Source: Chrysopilus asiliformis (Eukaryota; Arthropoda; Insecta; Diptera; Rhagionidae). Taken from it: 64,000 nt of DNA. Shown here one piece after another: positions 37,151 to 47,969 of the stretch. Under the pieces are notes generated by a model that made no database searches, was not told the DNA's origin, and saw only the letters and a program-made list of their open reading frames with translations. The position numbers and the translations under genes are program-made. The stretch lies in NCBI GenBank assembly GCA_964034945.1, contig OZ035962.1, positions 17,417,388 through 17,481,387 on the forward strand. Direction: 5' to 3'. How positions within the stretch are numbered: position 1 is the stretch's first letter; every line of letters begins with the position of its first letter.

Positions 37151-38300
37151 ATACTTCGTACAATAAAGTATACCTTATTATACTTAGGATGTCAATAAAC
37201 CTTTCTATAAACTTTTATAAGAAACTTCGTATAATAAATTTTTTTATAGAAATGTTTATTAATTTAAATTTTAAAACATTTTTGGAAAAAAAAAGATTTT
37301 GGCACAAGTTTTTTCTATGAAATTAGATTTTTTTAATAAAGTGTACAATTTCAGCCTATTCTCCTCTACTTCAAACACGATTACGGGAATCGTTCTTTTG
37401 TCACTGGATTTCGAACTAAAACTGGTTAAACAAATTGTGCGGGTGGCGATAGACAGACAACTTTTTGGACTTGTTCCTAATGTCACTAAAAACCAACCAG
37501 AATTGTCAGCGCCAGTACGCATAAACGACTATAGGTGTCCCAAAGATACCCTTATAGGCATGCGCACGCAAGTTAATTTTATTTTGATATCTTCTCTCAT
37601 TTAATTTAATTCAATTTTTTGTACTTCTGGGCGCTTTCTTTACACAATCTAGACCATACAGTCGTCTTTATGATTTTATGTTGGTAGTGAAGTGACCCAA
37701 GAAAACTTTCAGTGGTATTTTCTCTTCTTCAACCACCAGCAATTTACGTCGTTAGCTTGTGACATTAAATGCTTAAATTTATGTCGAGTGTAACATTTTG
37801 TCATGTTGTTATTTCATTAATTACAGCATATATACTTAATACTTCAAGTCTTTTATTATTGTCTCACTGCGATATTGTTTTTAGCGTTGGCGCTGGCCAT
37901 TTGCCGTTTAGTGTTCACCTTTAATTCGGCAATCAACGGCACTTTTCACCGGGAGGAAGTCATTTATTTTATTGTATGTTTTATTATTCATCGTTGTGTC
38001 TTTATGGATTCACAATGCAGAAAATTTTGCTAAACGTGTGTTAAACACAACCAACATTTTGTTGTAAATAAAACTGAAAATACATGGTAAAAATTTATTT
38101 CTGATACAAATTATAGTTCGTTATTCAAGGAAATTCGTGGCAAAAGAAAATTTTAAAGAGTCGTCCATGCATTTAGTGGAAACTAAGGGTTTGCGATTGC
38201 GGTTAGGATACTTGGTCACACTTTTCTCTCTGGTGCTAAAGCTAAAGTTTTGTATTTATAAATGTAGAGCCAAGAAATTTAACTACATTTATAAAACCTT
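37151..38300. other. no gene recognised
   Basis: It begins with REP-B tail-like ATACTTTATTATACTTCG text up to about 37200, then unique A/T-rich DNA. Confidence 0.4.
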
Positions 38301-38381
38301 AATACTACCAACCAAGGCTGTAGAAAAAGGCGACGCCCGGAGCGCCGCTTGCCTTTTGGCACGGCCTTGGCTGGTAGTATT
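38301..38381. repeat. 81-base G/C-rich hairpin, pre-miRNA-sized
   Basis: AATACTACCAACCAAGGC pairs with GCCTTGGCTGGTAGTATT, followed inward by a bulge and AAAAGGC/GCCTTTT, with a terminal loop near CCCGGAGC. Size and bulges would suit a miRNA precursor, but small MITEs abound here, so a MITE is the simpler reading. Confidence 0.5.
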
Positions 38382-38479
38382 TGGCGCCCATCTTTTTCTA
38401 AAAAAAATTGATAAAACGCATTTTTGTGTATTGAAGATGTATGTCTCGATTTTTGTTTGTGATTATCTGTTGAAAAATG

Positions 38480-38600
38480 TCTATTCGAAAGCTATGGTGT
38501 TTAGGAACAGACGAACGGACAGATTACAGACAGATAGACAGACAGATGGACAGACGGACAGACAGACGAATCTTAGTTCTTCAATATGCAGCAAAAATTC
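38480..38600 (+). repeat. REP-A 3' fragment with short CAGA array
   Basis: ATTCGAAAGCTATGGTGTTT leads into a degenerate CAGACAGATGGA array (about 38520-38570). Upstream REP-A units are absent. Confidence 0.55.
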
Positions 38601-38650
38601 AGGCCGCGAGGAAAATTTTTTTTTAAATGCATAATTTTTTTTTAAATGCA

Positions 38651-38795
38651 TGGCAACCCTGATTTAGAGACATATTTTTGGCATTTAAAATGATTTGTCT
38701 ACGGCGTTATGCGCCGAGGACAGCAAAACGCTACTATTGCGCCGCAGGAAAATAATTTTAAATGCCAAAAATATGCCTTTAAATGAGAGTTGCCA
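38651..38795. mobile_element. short MITE with TGGCAACnCT ends
   Basis: Left TGGCAACCCTGATTTAGAG and right CTTTAAATGAGAGTTGCCA are inverted; the adjoining ATATTTTTGGCATTTAAAAT is a perfect inverted match. The centre is G/C-rich (GTTATGCGCCGAGG). Confidence 0.75.
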
Positions 38796-39018
38796 TCACG
38801 CCCTCTTTTCCCGCAGAAGCTATCCTTTATTTAAGGACGTCCGGGAGTTTTTTTTTTCTTTTTGAATGCGCCCAGGACAGCAAAAGGCAACCCAAGAAAC
38901 ACAATTCCCGAGTCATCTTATAAAAATCCGCCGGACGCCTTAAAAAGAGGTCAATGTCCGGAAAAGCAATTCTACCTTAAATTGACCTAAAAGTTTCTAG
39001 AGAAGCGCATTTTTCTAG

Positions 39019-39142
39019 AGCGTCATTTTTCTGAGGCGGCTCTATGATTTGTCCTTTGTCAGGTCCAAAATTTGACGCACCAAACTTTCAAATGCCTCAA
39101 AATGTCACCTAAAGTGCCGCGCCATCTCAGAAAAATGACGCT
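39019..39142. mobile_element. short MITE with AGCGTCATTTTTCTGAG ends
   Basis: A 17-base perfect terminal inverted repeat and 124-base length. No clear target duplication. Confidence 0.65.
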
Positions 39143-40482
39143 ATAAAAAATTTTATTTTCCGAAAATTTCAAAGTTGACCATATGTCGAGACTGCCGCCT
39201 GGGACGAACAGTCCCTTTCACACACACACCCTTCACCCCCTTCTACCTTCCCATCCCTTCCACCTCTCCTCCACCCCTTCCACCTCCTCCCACCTGCCCC
39301 CTCGCCCACAATAGTTGGTATTTTGAATTTGTTACAAACAAATACGTTGATCGCTAACTCAAGTTCAGTGAAAATCTCACTGTTCGATTCAAAATATAGA
39401 CTAGTAAATAATTTCAACAACAAAGAACACCTGGATGACTGGACAAAATCCGAGTGCAAGTTCAGTACTAACGAAAATCGGAAATGTCGGATTATGTACG
39501 CAAAACACACAAAAATACAATCGAATTATATGTGTTAAGTGCCGGAAGTCGCCCGTTTTGATATAAAGACAGTTCCACAAGGGGATGATCTGTTGTTTGT
39601 CCGTCTCTGTGACCAGACTTGTTATACTCGGATATTCCATTCTTAGAGTGACAAAGTGACTCATACGGCGGGCTGTTTGTGTTCATTATGCAATGTTTTT
39701 AGTATACGTTGGCTAGCATAACGAACAATTAACAGTGCTTAAATAGCATTTATGCTGTTATTAATGCCGACAAAATATGTACCTTCATATCCCATAAGGT
39801 AGCATCGTCATCGACTGGTTGCTAGCCAAGTCAACCATTTGACACCAGGTTGGGGTCTTAACATCGGGATATAAACGTGATCATGCACATATCCCAGACC
39901 TCTAATGACGTTAAACATACAAACACCTTGTGGTATTTACTACGATATAAACTTCAATCGGTCTCATTTGATTCTATGATTAATGGGTCTAAACATGACA
40001 TATTGATGAGTCAGTAAAATAGGTTGATAGGTTGTCGGCTCTATTCTTGATCAAGGGATTGCTCGTAGTTCCATCCATAGTAAAACCGGACTAGGTGCTC
40101 ATTTCTACTTATTTTTATTCTATTTTTTCAAATATAAACTGCTGGTTCATATCATATCAGTCATGGTTGACGTTAATTTAATGTCCACGTTCTTATAAAT
40201 ACCAAAAGACACACGTTTGACACTTTTATACTCAATGGACAACTAATTAAAATGCATGCCCCGATAGACGGTTTGTTGTGTCAACACAGAAATTGGGTAA
40301 TTCGGCTGACTAACAATTCATCTATTTAACAATTTTTGTCATATTAAAATTATTATCAAAATACGGGGAGGGGGTAGGGTTATAGAAGTCACGATTAAGA
40401 CATTCAATTGTGTTAACTGATCTAAGGCGAAAACAAAGATAATTCCTTTAGAATATATTTAAATTTACATTATTTTGAAAAA
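39143..40482. other. mostly unique DNA, no gene recognised
   Basis: It starts with a C/T-rich run at 39218-39305 and continues as mixed-complexity unique sequence to about 40330. Confidence 0.4.
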
Positions 40483-41905
40483 AATATCTGATGTGAACAG
40501 CACATGACTTTCTTATACAAAATCTACGTTCCGGCACAATTTACTTGACGATAAAAATATTAGTTTACATAAAAATATGAATTTTTATTTTTTTCAAAAT
40601 CTGATATATCTCGATAACGGTAAAATATATCGATTTTGCTGAAATGCAAAAATCTAAAGAATTTTCGTAACTCTACCCTAAACTGTTTTTTTTTCTTCGA
40701 AAAACCGTTAGTTTACAAGAATTGACACACAAATATTTTTTTTAAATTTTTAATGATAATATCTCGATAACGGTAAAAATATAGGATAACGGTAACAGAC
40801 AAAATTAGGGCAAACAGTATTCTCTTCAATTCATCTCATATATTGAATCACCGAAAACTCGTTATTTTTCGAGATAATCGTAAAAACTGTTTTTTTTAAA
40901 TAACGATAGATCTCGATAACGGCTTGAGATACGGAGTAAAAGAGAAAGATGTAGAAAATTTTATTGTCTCCAACTTTTGTTACACATAAGAGTACTGAAA
41001 AACCCGTAGTTTCGGAGTAAATAACAAAAAACAAAATTGCGATTTCTAAAAACTCGCCATTTTGGTTACTTCCGGTTAACACATTTGCACCAAACGTTGA
41101 TATGATTGCCCCAATCCAGTACCAGCATGCCTGTGAAATTTCATGGCTCTAGTTCTATTAGTTTTTGAAAATTCTACACAGACTGACAGGCAGACTGACA
41201 GACCGATAGACAAGCTGGCAGACAGACTGGCAGACTAACAGAGTAACAGACTGACCGTCTAACAGACTAACAGACTAACAGACTAACAGACTAACAGACT
41301 AACAGACTAACAGACTAACAGACTAACAGACTAACAGACTAACAGACTAACAGACTAACAGACTAACAGACTAACAGACTAACAGACTAACAGACTAACA
41401 GACTAACAGACTAACAGACTAACAGACTAACAGACTAACAGACTAACAGACTAACAGACTAACAGACTAACAGACTAACAGACTAACAGACTAACAGACT
41501 AACAGACTAACAGACTAACAGACTAACAGACTAACAGACTAACAGACTAACAGACTAACAGACTAACAGACTAACAGACTAACAGACTAACAGACTAACA
41601 GACTAACAGACTAACAGACTAACAGACTAACAGACTAACAGACTAACAGACTAACAGACTAACAGACTAACAGACTAACAGACTAACAGACTAACAGACT
41701 AACAGACTAACAGACTAACAGACTAACAGACTAACAGACTAACAGACTAACAGACCAACAGACTAACAGACTAACAGACTAACGGACTGACAGACTGACA
41801 GACGATTCAAGAGTACTCGGGAAATGTTTTTTATGCAAAATTAAGAAGTCGACATTTTTAATGAATACAATACTTTATTATACCACGTATAAGAAAGTAA
41901 AAATT
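40483..41905 (+). repeat. REP-B copy with a long 8-base GACTAACA array
   Basis: Most complete REP-B: head ATCTGATGTGAACAGCACAT, body CCATTTTGGTTACTTCCGG, box TTTCATGGCTCTAGTTCTAT, array, then CAAGAGTACTCGGGAAATG and CCACGTATAAGAAAGTAAA. The array (about 41225-41795) begins with mixed CAGACTGA units and becomes an 8-base unit GACTAACA repeated about 65 times with almost no changes (one GACCAACA near 41755). Confidence 0.85.
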
Positions 41906-42034
41906 CGAGAATATTTTGAGAGCAGCGATTTTATTCAATTACGCGTTGTTGACATAATTTCTGTGATGTTGCTTGGCAAAACACTTGAAAAATATACGCC
42001 GCAGGGCAAAATTATTATATATTTAGCGTAAAAC

Positions 42035-42142
42035 GGAAAAGGGGAGAAAGTGAAAAAGCACAAAATTATCTCTTCCCTTTAAAAAGCCGCACAATTTAAA
42101 GGGAAGAGATAATTTTGTGCCTTTTCACCCCCTCCCCTTTCC
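42035..42142. repeat. long stable hairpin with about 48-base arms
   Basis: The left arm contains GCACAAAATTATCTCTTCCC and the right arm GGGAAGAGATAATTTTGTGC, a perfect 27-base core through TTTAAA; the outer parts (GGAAAAGGGGAG / CTCCCCTTTCC) pair with some mismatches. The loop is about 10 bases. No terminal target duplication is clear. Confidence 0.75.
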
Positions 42143-43366
42143 TGTTTCATTGGATCTGAGCCGAAATCATATTACGCAATGTTCTTTAACCCTTACATGT
42201 CCTTGAAATATGATTCTAACAACTTTTCAAAATAAAACTTCAACCGCATAGGAGTAAACACTTAAAAAATGCGCATTACTAAGAATGTTGTTACTTTTAA
42301 ATATCAATAAGACAATCTCTATTTGATGATATTTTTCAAACACACATTTTTAAAGTACAACCAGGAGATTCGGATAACCAAGACGATATTTGATCATGAA
42401 TACGAAATTATTTATCTTTCAGATTTTTCGGATTATTCGCATTTATACAACTGCAAACCACATTCTTAAGCCTCTTCGATTGGACTCTACTGTTTACTTT
42501 AAACCCGAGATGAGTCTTTATATTTTTGCCGGCGAGGGGTCACATCCAAAAATTTCAAAAAAAAAAAAATACATTCATTTGGCTTTGGTTATCTGTGGCT
42601 GTTCCTCTATTATCTCTAATGTCTAATATATTTACCAATCGATTTTATTTGTATTTGTTTGTTTGCCTACATTTAACGGATTATTGATTTTGTTTCCTCA
42701 CCTCTTATCCGTCTCACCTGTAAAACTGTTGTTCGGAGTTGGCAAGGGATCTCTCAGTATTCAAGAAAATGCAGCCAACGGCTTAGAATTTTACTTTGAC
42801 TGCCGCAAATATACCCATTTGACAAAAACACATTTTTGATGTGAAAAAAATTACAACAACAGCGACATTTGTAACGACTCAACGGTCCAAGTATGCTTGA
42901 ATTTTACGCTAAAGGTCGTTCTTATTGCAAATAGACTTATGGTCGAACAACGTCCGTTTGGTCAATCTGCCATGTGTCCGTTTACATATAGTTTCACTGT
43001 ATTCAAATAGCAGAGTTTACAGACTAAACGTGACTATCAGTTGTCAATGACCGAAAGGCTGGTGTGTCGGCTCCTTTAAAAAGGTGTTTATGTCAAGAAA
43101 TGTTGGCGCGCTTGCATGCACGCAAATCCTAATGGGAAAATAAAACCAATAAGAAGACAAGGCAAGCCGAAAGATTAGAACAACAACGCCGATTCCTATC
43201 TATGTTATACAAGTATGTTTTTAAATTCAAACGACTTAACGTTTAATTGCAAAACTATAGCAGAAAAGGACTCACTTTAACAAAAACTTGAAAAAATACA
43301 GATTGCAAATATTACAAAAACTTATCTGTTAGTGAAAGAGTTTTGATTTTTTTGAAATTCTAACCC
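42143..43366. other. no gene recognised
   Basis: Unique A/T-rich DNA; a 78-codon frame at 42390-42626 has no recognisable domain. Confidence 0.4.
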
Positions 43367-43889
43367 TTAATCCATCAGCGCCCGCCGTACTGAAGGTAGA
43401 ACCAGAAACATACGTCCGTGCGTGCGGCATGATTTTGTTCTGGCATCTAGTAGTTGCCACCGCGTCTAAAAGTAGAGACTGAGTCTACTCTACGCGGCAG
43501 GGATGCAACAACGCATCTGAGCAACGCGCAATTATAACATACATTTACTCATATAAATGCGTAGTTTTTACCTTCACCGCGTGGGTGCCGCACGTACGAA
43601 CGCGTAATTGTGGTTCAGGCTTAAAACGAGTACACCGGATATATCTGTGGTAATAAGTTAAAGCACCTTAAGTCGATTTTCGGGCCAACCCAAACTGATC
43701 TGTATTTGCATCTACAAACAGACCACTTTGGCTTCACCTGAAAATCGACTTAAGCTACTTTAACTTATCACCACAGATATCTACACATTTTTTCCAGAGT
43801 TTTCTTTTTATTTAGTTTATTTTATAAAAATAAATTGGTTTTTGTGTTAAAAATATTCAGTGGTTTTCTCATGGGCATTAATGGGTTAA
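43367..43889. mobile_element. TTAA-flanked element with CCATTAATGCCC-type ends, containing a nested MITE
   Basis: Left TTAATCCATCAGCGCCC and right GGGCATTAATGGGTTAA are inverted with few mismatches. The left half is notably G/C-rich (GCGCCCGCCG, GCACGTACGAACGCG) compared with the surroundings. A second inverted-repeat element lies within at 43641-43780. Confidence 0.65.
43641..43780. mobile_element. nested MITE with ATATCTGTGGT ends
   Basis: The left arm (ATATCTGTGGTAATAAGTTA, then CTTAAGTCGATTTTC) is mirrored on the right with a few changes, giving arms of about 45 bases around a 45-base centre. It lies inside the 43367-43889 element. Confidence 0.75.
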
Positions 43890-44037
43890 CGTCAAAATTT
43901 GACCCATACAAAATTGTTTTTTTGGGAAAAAATCAAGTGAGTGAACGATGAAAAAAATTGATTTTTAGATGCAAATTCGTCGTCAGTCCATAAGAAATAT
44001 ACCGTTCAGATTCGGTTACATAACACTAGTAAAATGA

Positions 44038-44160
44038 GAAGTCGTCAGCGAGCTTTCTCGACCAATGAGATCAAAGCTTTCATTTCCCTATCGTTGAAAG
44101 CTTTGTTCTCCTTGATCGAGAAGCTTCAATCGTAGTCGCAATCGTTAGTCTGAATTGGGC
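44038..44160. mobile_element. truncated copy of the 46449 MITE family
   Basis: It shares CGACCAATGAGATC, AGCTTCAATCGTAGTCGC and the right end CGTTAGTCTGAATTGGGC with the element in intron 1 of the downstream gene. The matching left terminus is not found. Confidence 0.55.
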
Positions 44161-44629
44161 TTTAGAAAGCCTAGAATTATATAGTGAACCAATGGACGTA
44201 TAAAAATAACCGCCAAGCTAAAAAAAGAGTGCGAAAAACTTTAAAAATTTAATTCGTTAGTACAAATAATTGCCAAATCAAGTGAAATCGATTAATATAA
44301 ATAAAAAACTCAGGTCTGAGGTGTTGAAAAGAATATGGAAAATCGTAGTTATTTTAATAAATTGAAAAAAATATTTAAAGATTATATTAATTTTGCAAAA
44401 AAAAACTGTTCTAATTAGCATAAGAAACTTTTCTAAATTATTCCAAAAGCTCAAATCGCAACTTTAGCATCATTCCATACGCTTGCCGTCGCAGTGCGCG
44501 CTTGGTCTAAACCGGAACCATTGAAACAAATTGAACTAGTTGTAAAATCACAATTTTCTCGAGTTACCGGAACAACAGCCCAAAATGTGGACATCCTTTA
44601 AGCCCAATGCCGGCCATTGGAATTCAAAG

Positions 44630-45069
44630 CTGATTTACATGCAGCAGCAACAGCAACAGCAACGTCACGGAGAAAGTGTTTTGATTGGCCGAGAATCGAC
44701 TCTGTGACGTCAGATTTTCAGAGAGATATTTTGCTACCGATTCATTTCTAATCCTAAATTTGAGCAGCAACGCTGAACAGCAACGATGACCGCTGGTTTT
44801 TGTTGGTTATGTATACAAGTCATTGACAACAAAGTTTAATTTTGGAAACGAATTTTGTGTTTAAAAGTAAGGTTCAGAATATAGTTAAGATTGTTATTTA
44901 TTTAATAAAAATTAATTTAGATAATCATGGAAGAAAGGTTAATTCAACAATTCAGAAACGTCAACTTTTACTGTTGCTGCTTCATTGTAATTCATCCGAC
45001 AGCATTTCTCTTTTTGCCGTCGCTCTTTGCGTCGACGTTGCTGTTGGCGTTGCTGCTGCATTGTAAATC
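44630..45069. mobile_element. MITE with GCAGCAAC-type terminal inverted repeats, upstream of the EGF-ligand gene
   Basis: Left TGCAGCAGCAACAGCAAC and right GTTGGCGTTGCTGCTGCA are inverted copies over about 29 bases with few mismatches, and flanking TTTACA/TGTAAA extends them. It ends 630 bases before the start codon of the EGF-ligand gene, so it could contribute to its promoter region. The CAGCAG/GTTGCTG wording mimics glutamine-codon repeats but no long frame is maintained. Confidence 0.6.
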
Positions 45070-45702
45070 AACCTTCAGACTTTAAACCAGAAAAAATCTT
45101 TTAAAAATCAACCAATTGAACGCACTTTCTGTTGATTTTTTTATCATTTTTATCACAATTGAGAACCAGTACAAATTTATTATTCGTCTGAGTAGGTCCG
45201 GTCGAAATGGAGTGTGGAGGTGCGGTGAAGGTCGCGATGTTCAAGCCAAAATGCTTAAGACAAAACTAACCTCACAAATTAAACTTTGTTTTTCGAAAAT
45301 TCATTTTATGTTAATAAAATCCTCTTTTGTCAAGTTCACTTAAATAATTTCACTTTTAATTAAAAAATAAAATCAATGTTTGCTTAAAAAAAAATTGCTG
45401 TCCCCATCGGTTCATAATCAAATAGTGTGAAGGCCGAAATGCAAAATCATGAAAATTAATTTAAATATAATTAAATAAACGCAAAAGAAAAATTCAAATT
45501 GAATGAACTCTTTAAACCACACCAATTTAAAATTATTATTTTTTTAAATAAAATATTTGTGCTCAAATGTTTTTTTTTACTGTGAGGAAGAAACATTTTT
45601 TCACGCGCACCTGTTGTAAATTCATTGCAATGTATTCCATTTAATTAATGTTTTTCGAATACATTTAAAAAAAATTAATTTGTTAATTTAAAAAAACGAA
45701 TT

Positions 45703-47494
45703 ATGAACCAAAATTGCTTAAACACTTGCTGGTTTGTGGTGCTATATTTGATGTCGGCAATCGCCCCCTGCACAGGTAAGGTGGAACACACAGATTTTAA
45801 TATCGAGTGGAATTTATGAAATTTCAATATCGAGAAAGAATATTTTATTTTACAGTTTATTTTATTTTTAATTTAAGGTAACCAAACAATACAGTAAAAT
45901 CTGTATAAGCCGAACACTTTTCAAAATTCCATGACTTTGAAGACGTTTTTCTTACAAAATAAACCTGGATAAGCCGGAACCTGCTTAATGCGAACCCGGA
46001 CATAATTTTTTCGGCATAAGACGGACTTTTTTTCAATCAGATTTTTTATACAAAGCAGATTAGATTTAAAATACCGTTTCTAACACATAGAACCAACAGG
46101 CCCGATCAAAAAATGAATTACAGCAGTGTGTTTAGGATGACAAAAAAAGTTGATATACGCTAGAGAGCCTATAATCTAGAAAGTGGACATCGGCATTTAA
46201 CTGAGTAGGATTGAATAGGATAGTATATTAATTCCAATTAGAACAGTCTATTAGGCCGGTTATAACAGCTTTTCCTCCCGGTTAGAATAGTCTATAAACA
46301 ATTTTTTATTTTATTAAAACAACTACGACTTTCTAAATTTTTTTGATACCTCAGACATGAGTTTTTTACTTATATTAATCGATTTCAGTTATTCTGGTAA
46401 TTATTTGTAACAATAAATCAGGCTTTTAAAGTTTTTGACACTGTCTTAGGCCCAATTTAGACTAACGATTGCGATTACGATTGAAGCTTCTCGACAAATG
46501 AGATCCAAGCTATCTACGATAGATACATGAAAGCTTTGATCTCATTGGTCGAGGAAGCTTAATCGTAATCGCAATCGTAATCGCAATCACAATCGTAATC
46601 GCAATAGCAATCGTAATCGTAATCGTAATCGTAATCGCAATCGCAATCGTAATCGTAATCGTTATCGTTATCGTAATCGCAATCGCAATCGCAATCGTAA
46701 TCGTAATCGCAATCGCAATCGTTAGTCTGATTTGGGCTTAAGCCGGACAAATTTCCTGGTCCCGTGCGAGTCCGGCTTATACAAACATTAGATTAAGTTA
46801 GGTTGGACCACCGCGTGTCCTCGGCTGTGGAAACAGCACTTTACCCAGAGGCCTACATGCCCATTTTTATTGGTTTCACTGTATTTTAAAAATTCATAAA
46901 ATCTACTTTTCCAGATAGCTGTGCAGGGAAATACATCATCATTTCACAACCGAAAAATGATGAAAACTCAATGGCAGTTCTATCATCGGCACCGTCCACC
47001 CATCGAAATGAGCATGAAATCGGTAAAAGACGAGGTGCAAAATCGAAAAAGGCAAAATCCACATCGACTCAGCGGACAATGACTGAAGTTGAAGCTGGAG
47101 CCGATCTGTTTAAATTTATGACCTCATTTAAATGCTCACCAAAATTTGATTTAGATTACTGCCTTAATGGCGGACGATGTTTTAATTATAAAATAGCAAA
47201 TTATACACGACCATCATGCGAGTGCGCCGACGAATTTTGGGGCGAACGGTGTGAATTTAAAACGTATAATGGCGATTGTAAGTTTACTAATTTTTCGAGC
47301 TTAATTAATTCACATGTTTACAACAGTTAAATTAATTTTAATTTTCTTTATTATTTTCAGTTTATAGACCTCAGAAAATTTCGTTGGCGATTTGCTGGGG
47401 CGCAATTATTGCAATTGTGGCGGCCAGTTGTTGTACGGCCGCTTGTGCTGTTCGATTTCGGTATAGAAAATGGATTAAATCATCAATCAAATAA
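45703..47494 (+). CDS. TGF-alpha-type EGF receptor ligand (Spitz/Keren/Gurken family), complete three-exon gene
   Basis: Exons are 45703-45775, 46915-47277 and 47361-47494, joined in phase 1 both times (CACAG/GTAAGG, TTTTCCAG, GATT/GTAAGT, TTATTTTCAG), giving 189 residues. Residues about 9-24 are a hydrophobic signal peptide. Residues 25-97 are a hydrophilic pro-region with a basic stretch (GKRRGAKSKKAK, 61-72). Residues 98-137 form one EGF domain with six cysteines at 98, 107, 113, 126, 128 and 137 (spacing 8-5-12-1-8), including CLNGGRCF and GERCEFK; N120-Y-T is a glycosylation sequon. Residues about 153-176 are a membrane helix rich in Ala, Cys and Ile, followed by a 13-residue basic tail. 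Known: such ligands are shed by rhomboid proteases and activate EGFR. The start ATG has A at -3 and is the only one before the signal peptide. It is shorter than I recall for fly Spitz, Keren or Gurken. Which of the three it corresponds to cannot be decided here. Confidence 0.9.
45892..46881. mobile_element. candidate pogo/Tigger-like element filling most of intron 1 of the EGF-ligand gene
   Basis: The left end reads TA-CAGTAAAATCTGTATAAG and the right end reads TTTCACTG-TA, so CAGT ends and TA duplications fit pogo-type elements. Internal GTATAAGCCGAAC near 45908 and GTCCGGCTTATAC near 46772 are inverted to each other. A MITE (46449-46737) sits inside. No transposase remnant is seen. The right terminus is weakly supported. 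Confidence 0.45.
46449..46737. mobile_element. TTA-flanked MITE with expanded hexamer array, in intron 1
   Basis: Terminal inverted repeats share CAGACTAACGATTGCGATT-like wording (left CCCAATTTAGACTAACG, right CGTTAGTCTGATTTGGGC). Exact TTA copies flank both ends (46446-46448 and 46738-46740), as for PIF/Harbinger-type elements. The right half, about 46560-46730, is a run of about 28 units of ATCGTA/ATCGCA that appears to have grown from the terminal repeat itself. A related truncated copy lies at 44038-44160. Confidence 0.7.
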
Positions 47495-47963
47495 GCTAGA
47501 ACATAATTTAAAATTTTTTTTTTGAATCTTTGCCTAAAAGTTGTCCACTCATATTTATTAGATTTTCGTTGAACTCATCATGAGTTTTCTTTAAAACATT
47601 TTGAACATATTTCAGTTCGTCCATAATTTATTGTTAATGTTATATTGTTGCACTGAACTTATGCAATTTTCTTTTAAGTTTACAATGAGGAACATTGAGA
47701 GGACTATTTATAAGAGATTTTCTAAAATCCACATGTTTTTTGTGTCTAATATATTCCTAATAATTTCTTTGGTTGTTCAATCAACCATTTAGTATGAATT
47801 TATTTTTGAGCTAGCTAGCATTTTATTTAAAAAGGCCTTCATTTATTTATTAATAATTTTTAAGATGTCAATTTTGTTTTGCAACTCGAGTCAAAAATGA
47901 TGAATACTTAATTGTTGTTTGTTAAATTATTGTCAATTTTAGGACGAAAAATTGATAAAACTA

Positions 47964-47969
47964 AATAAA
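47964..47969 (+). promoter_or_regulatory. candidate poly(A) signal of the EGF-ligand gene
   Basis: AATAAA lies about 470 bases after the stop codon, followed within 30 bases by a T-rich stretch. It is the clearest hexamer noticed in the A/T-rich 3' flank, but AATAAA is frequent by chance in this composition. Confidence 0.4.

Noticed and set aside
41225..41795. CRISPR-like array
   Set aside because: It has no spacers; it is a simple 8-base tandem repeat in a eukaryotic repeat element.
46559..46750. Minus-strand frame encoding alternating CDYD repeats
   Set aside because: Translation of the ATCGTA/ATCGCA array within a MITE in an intron.
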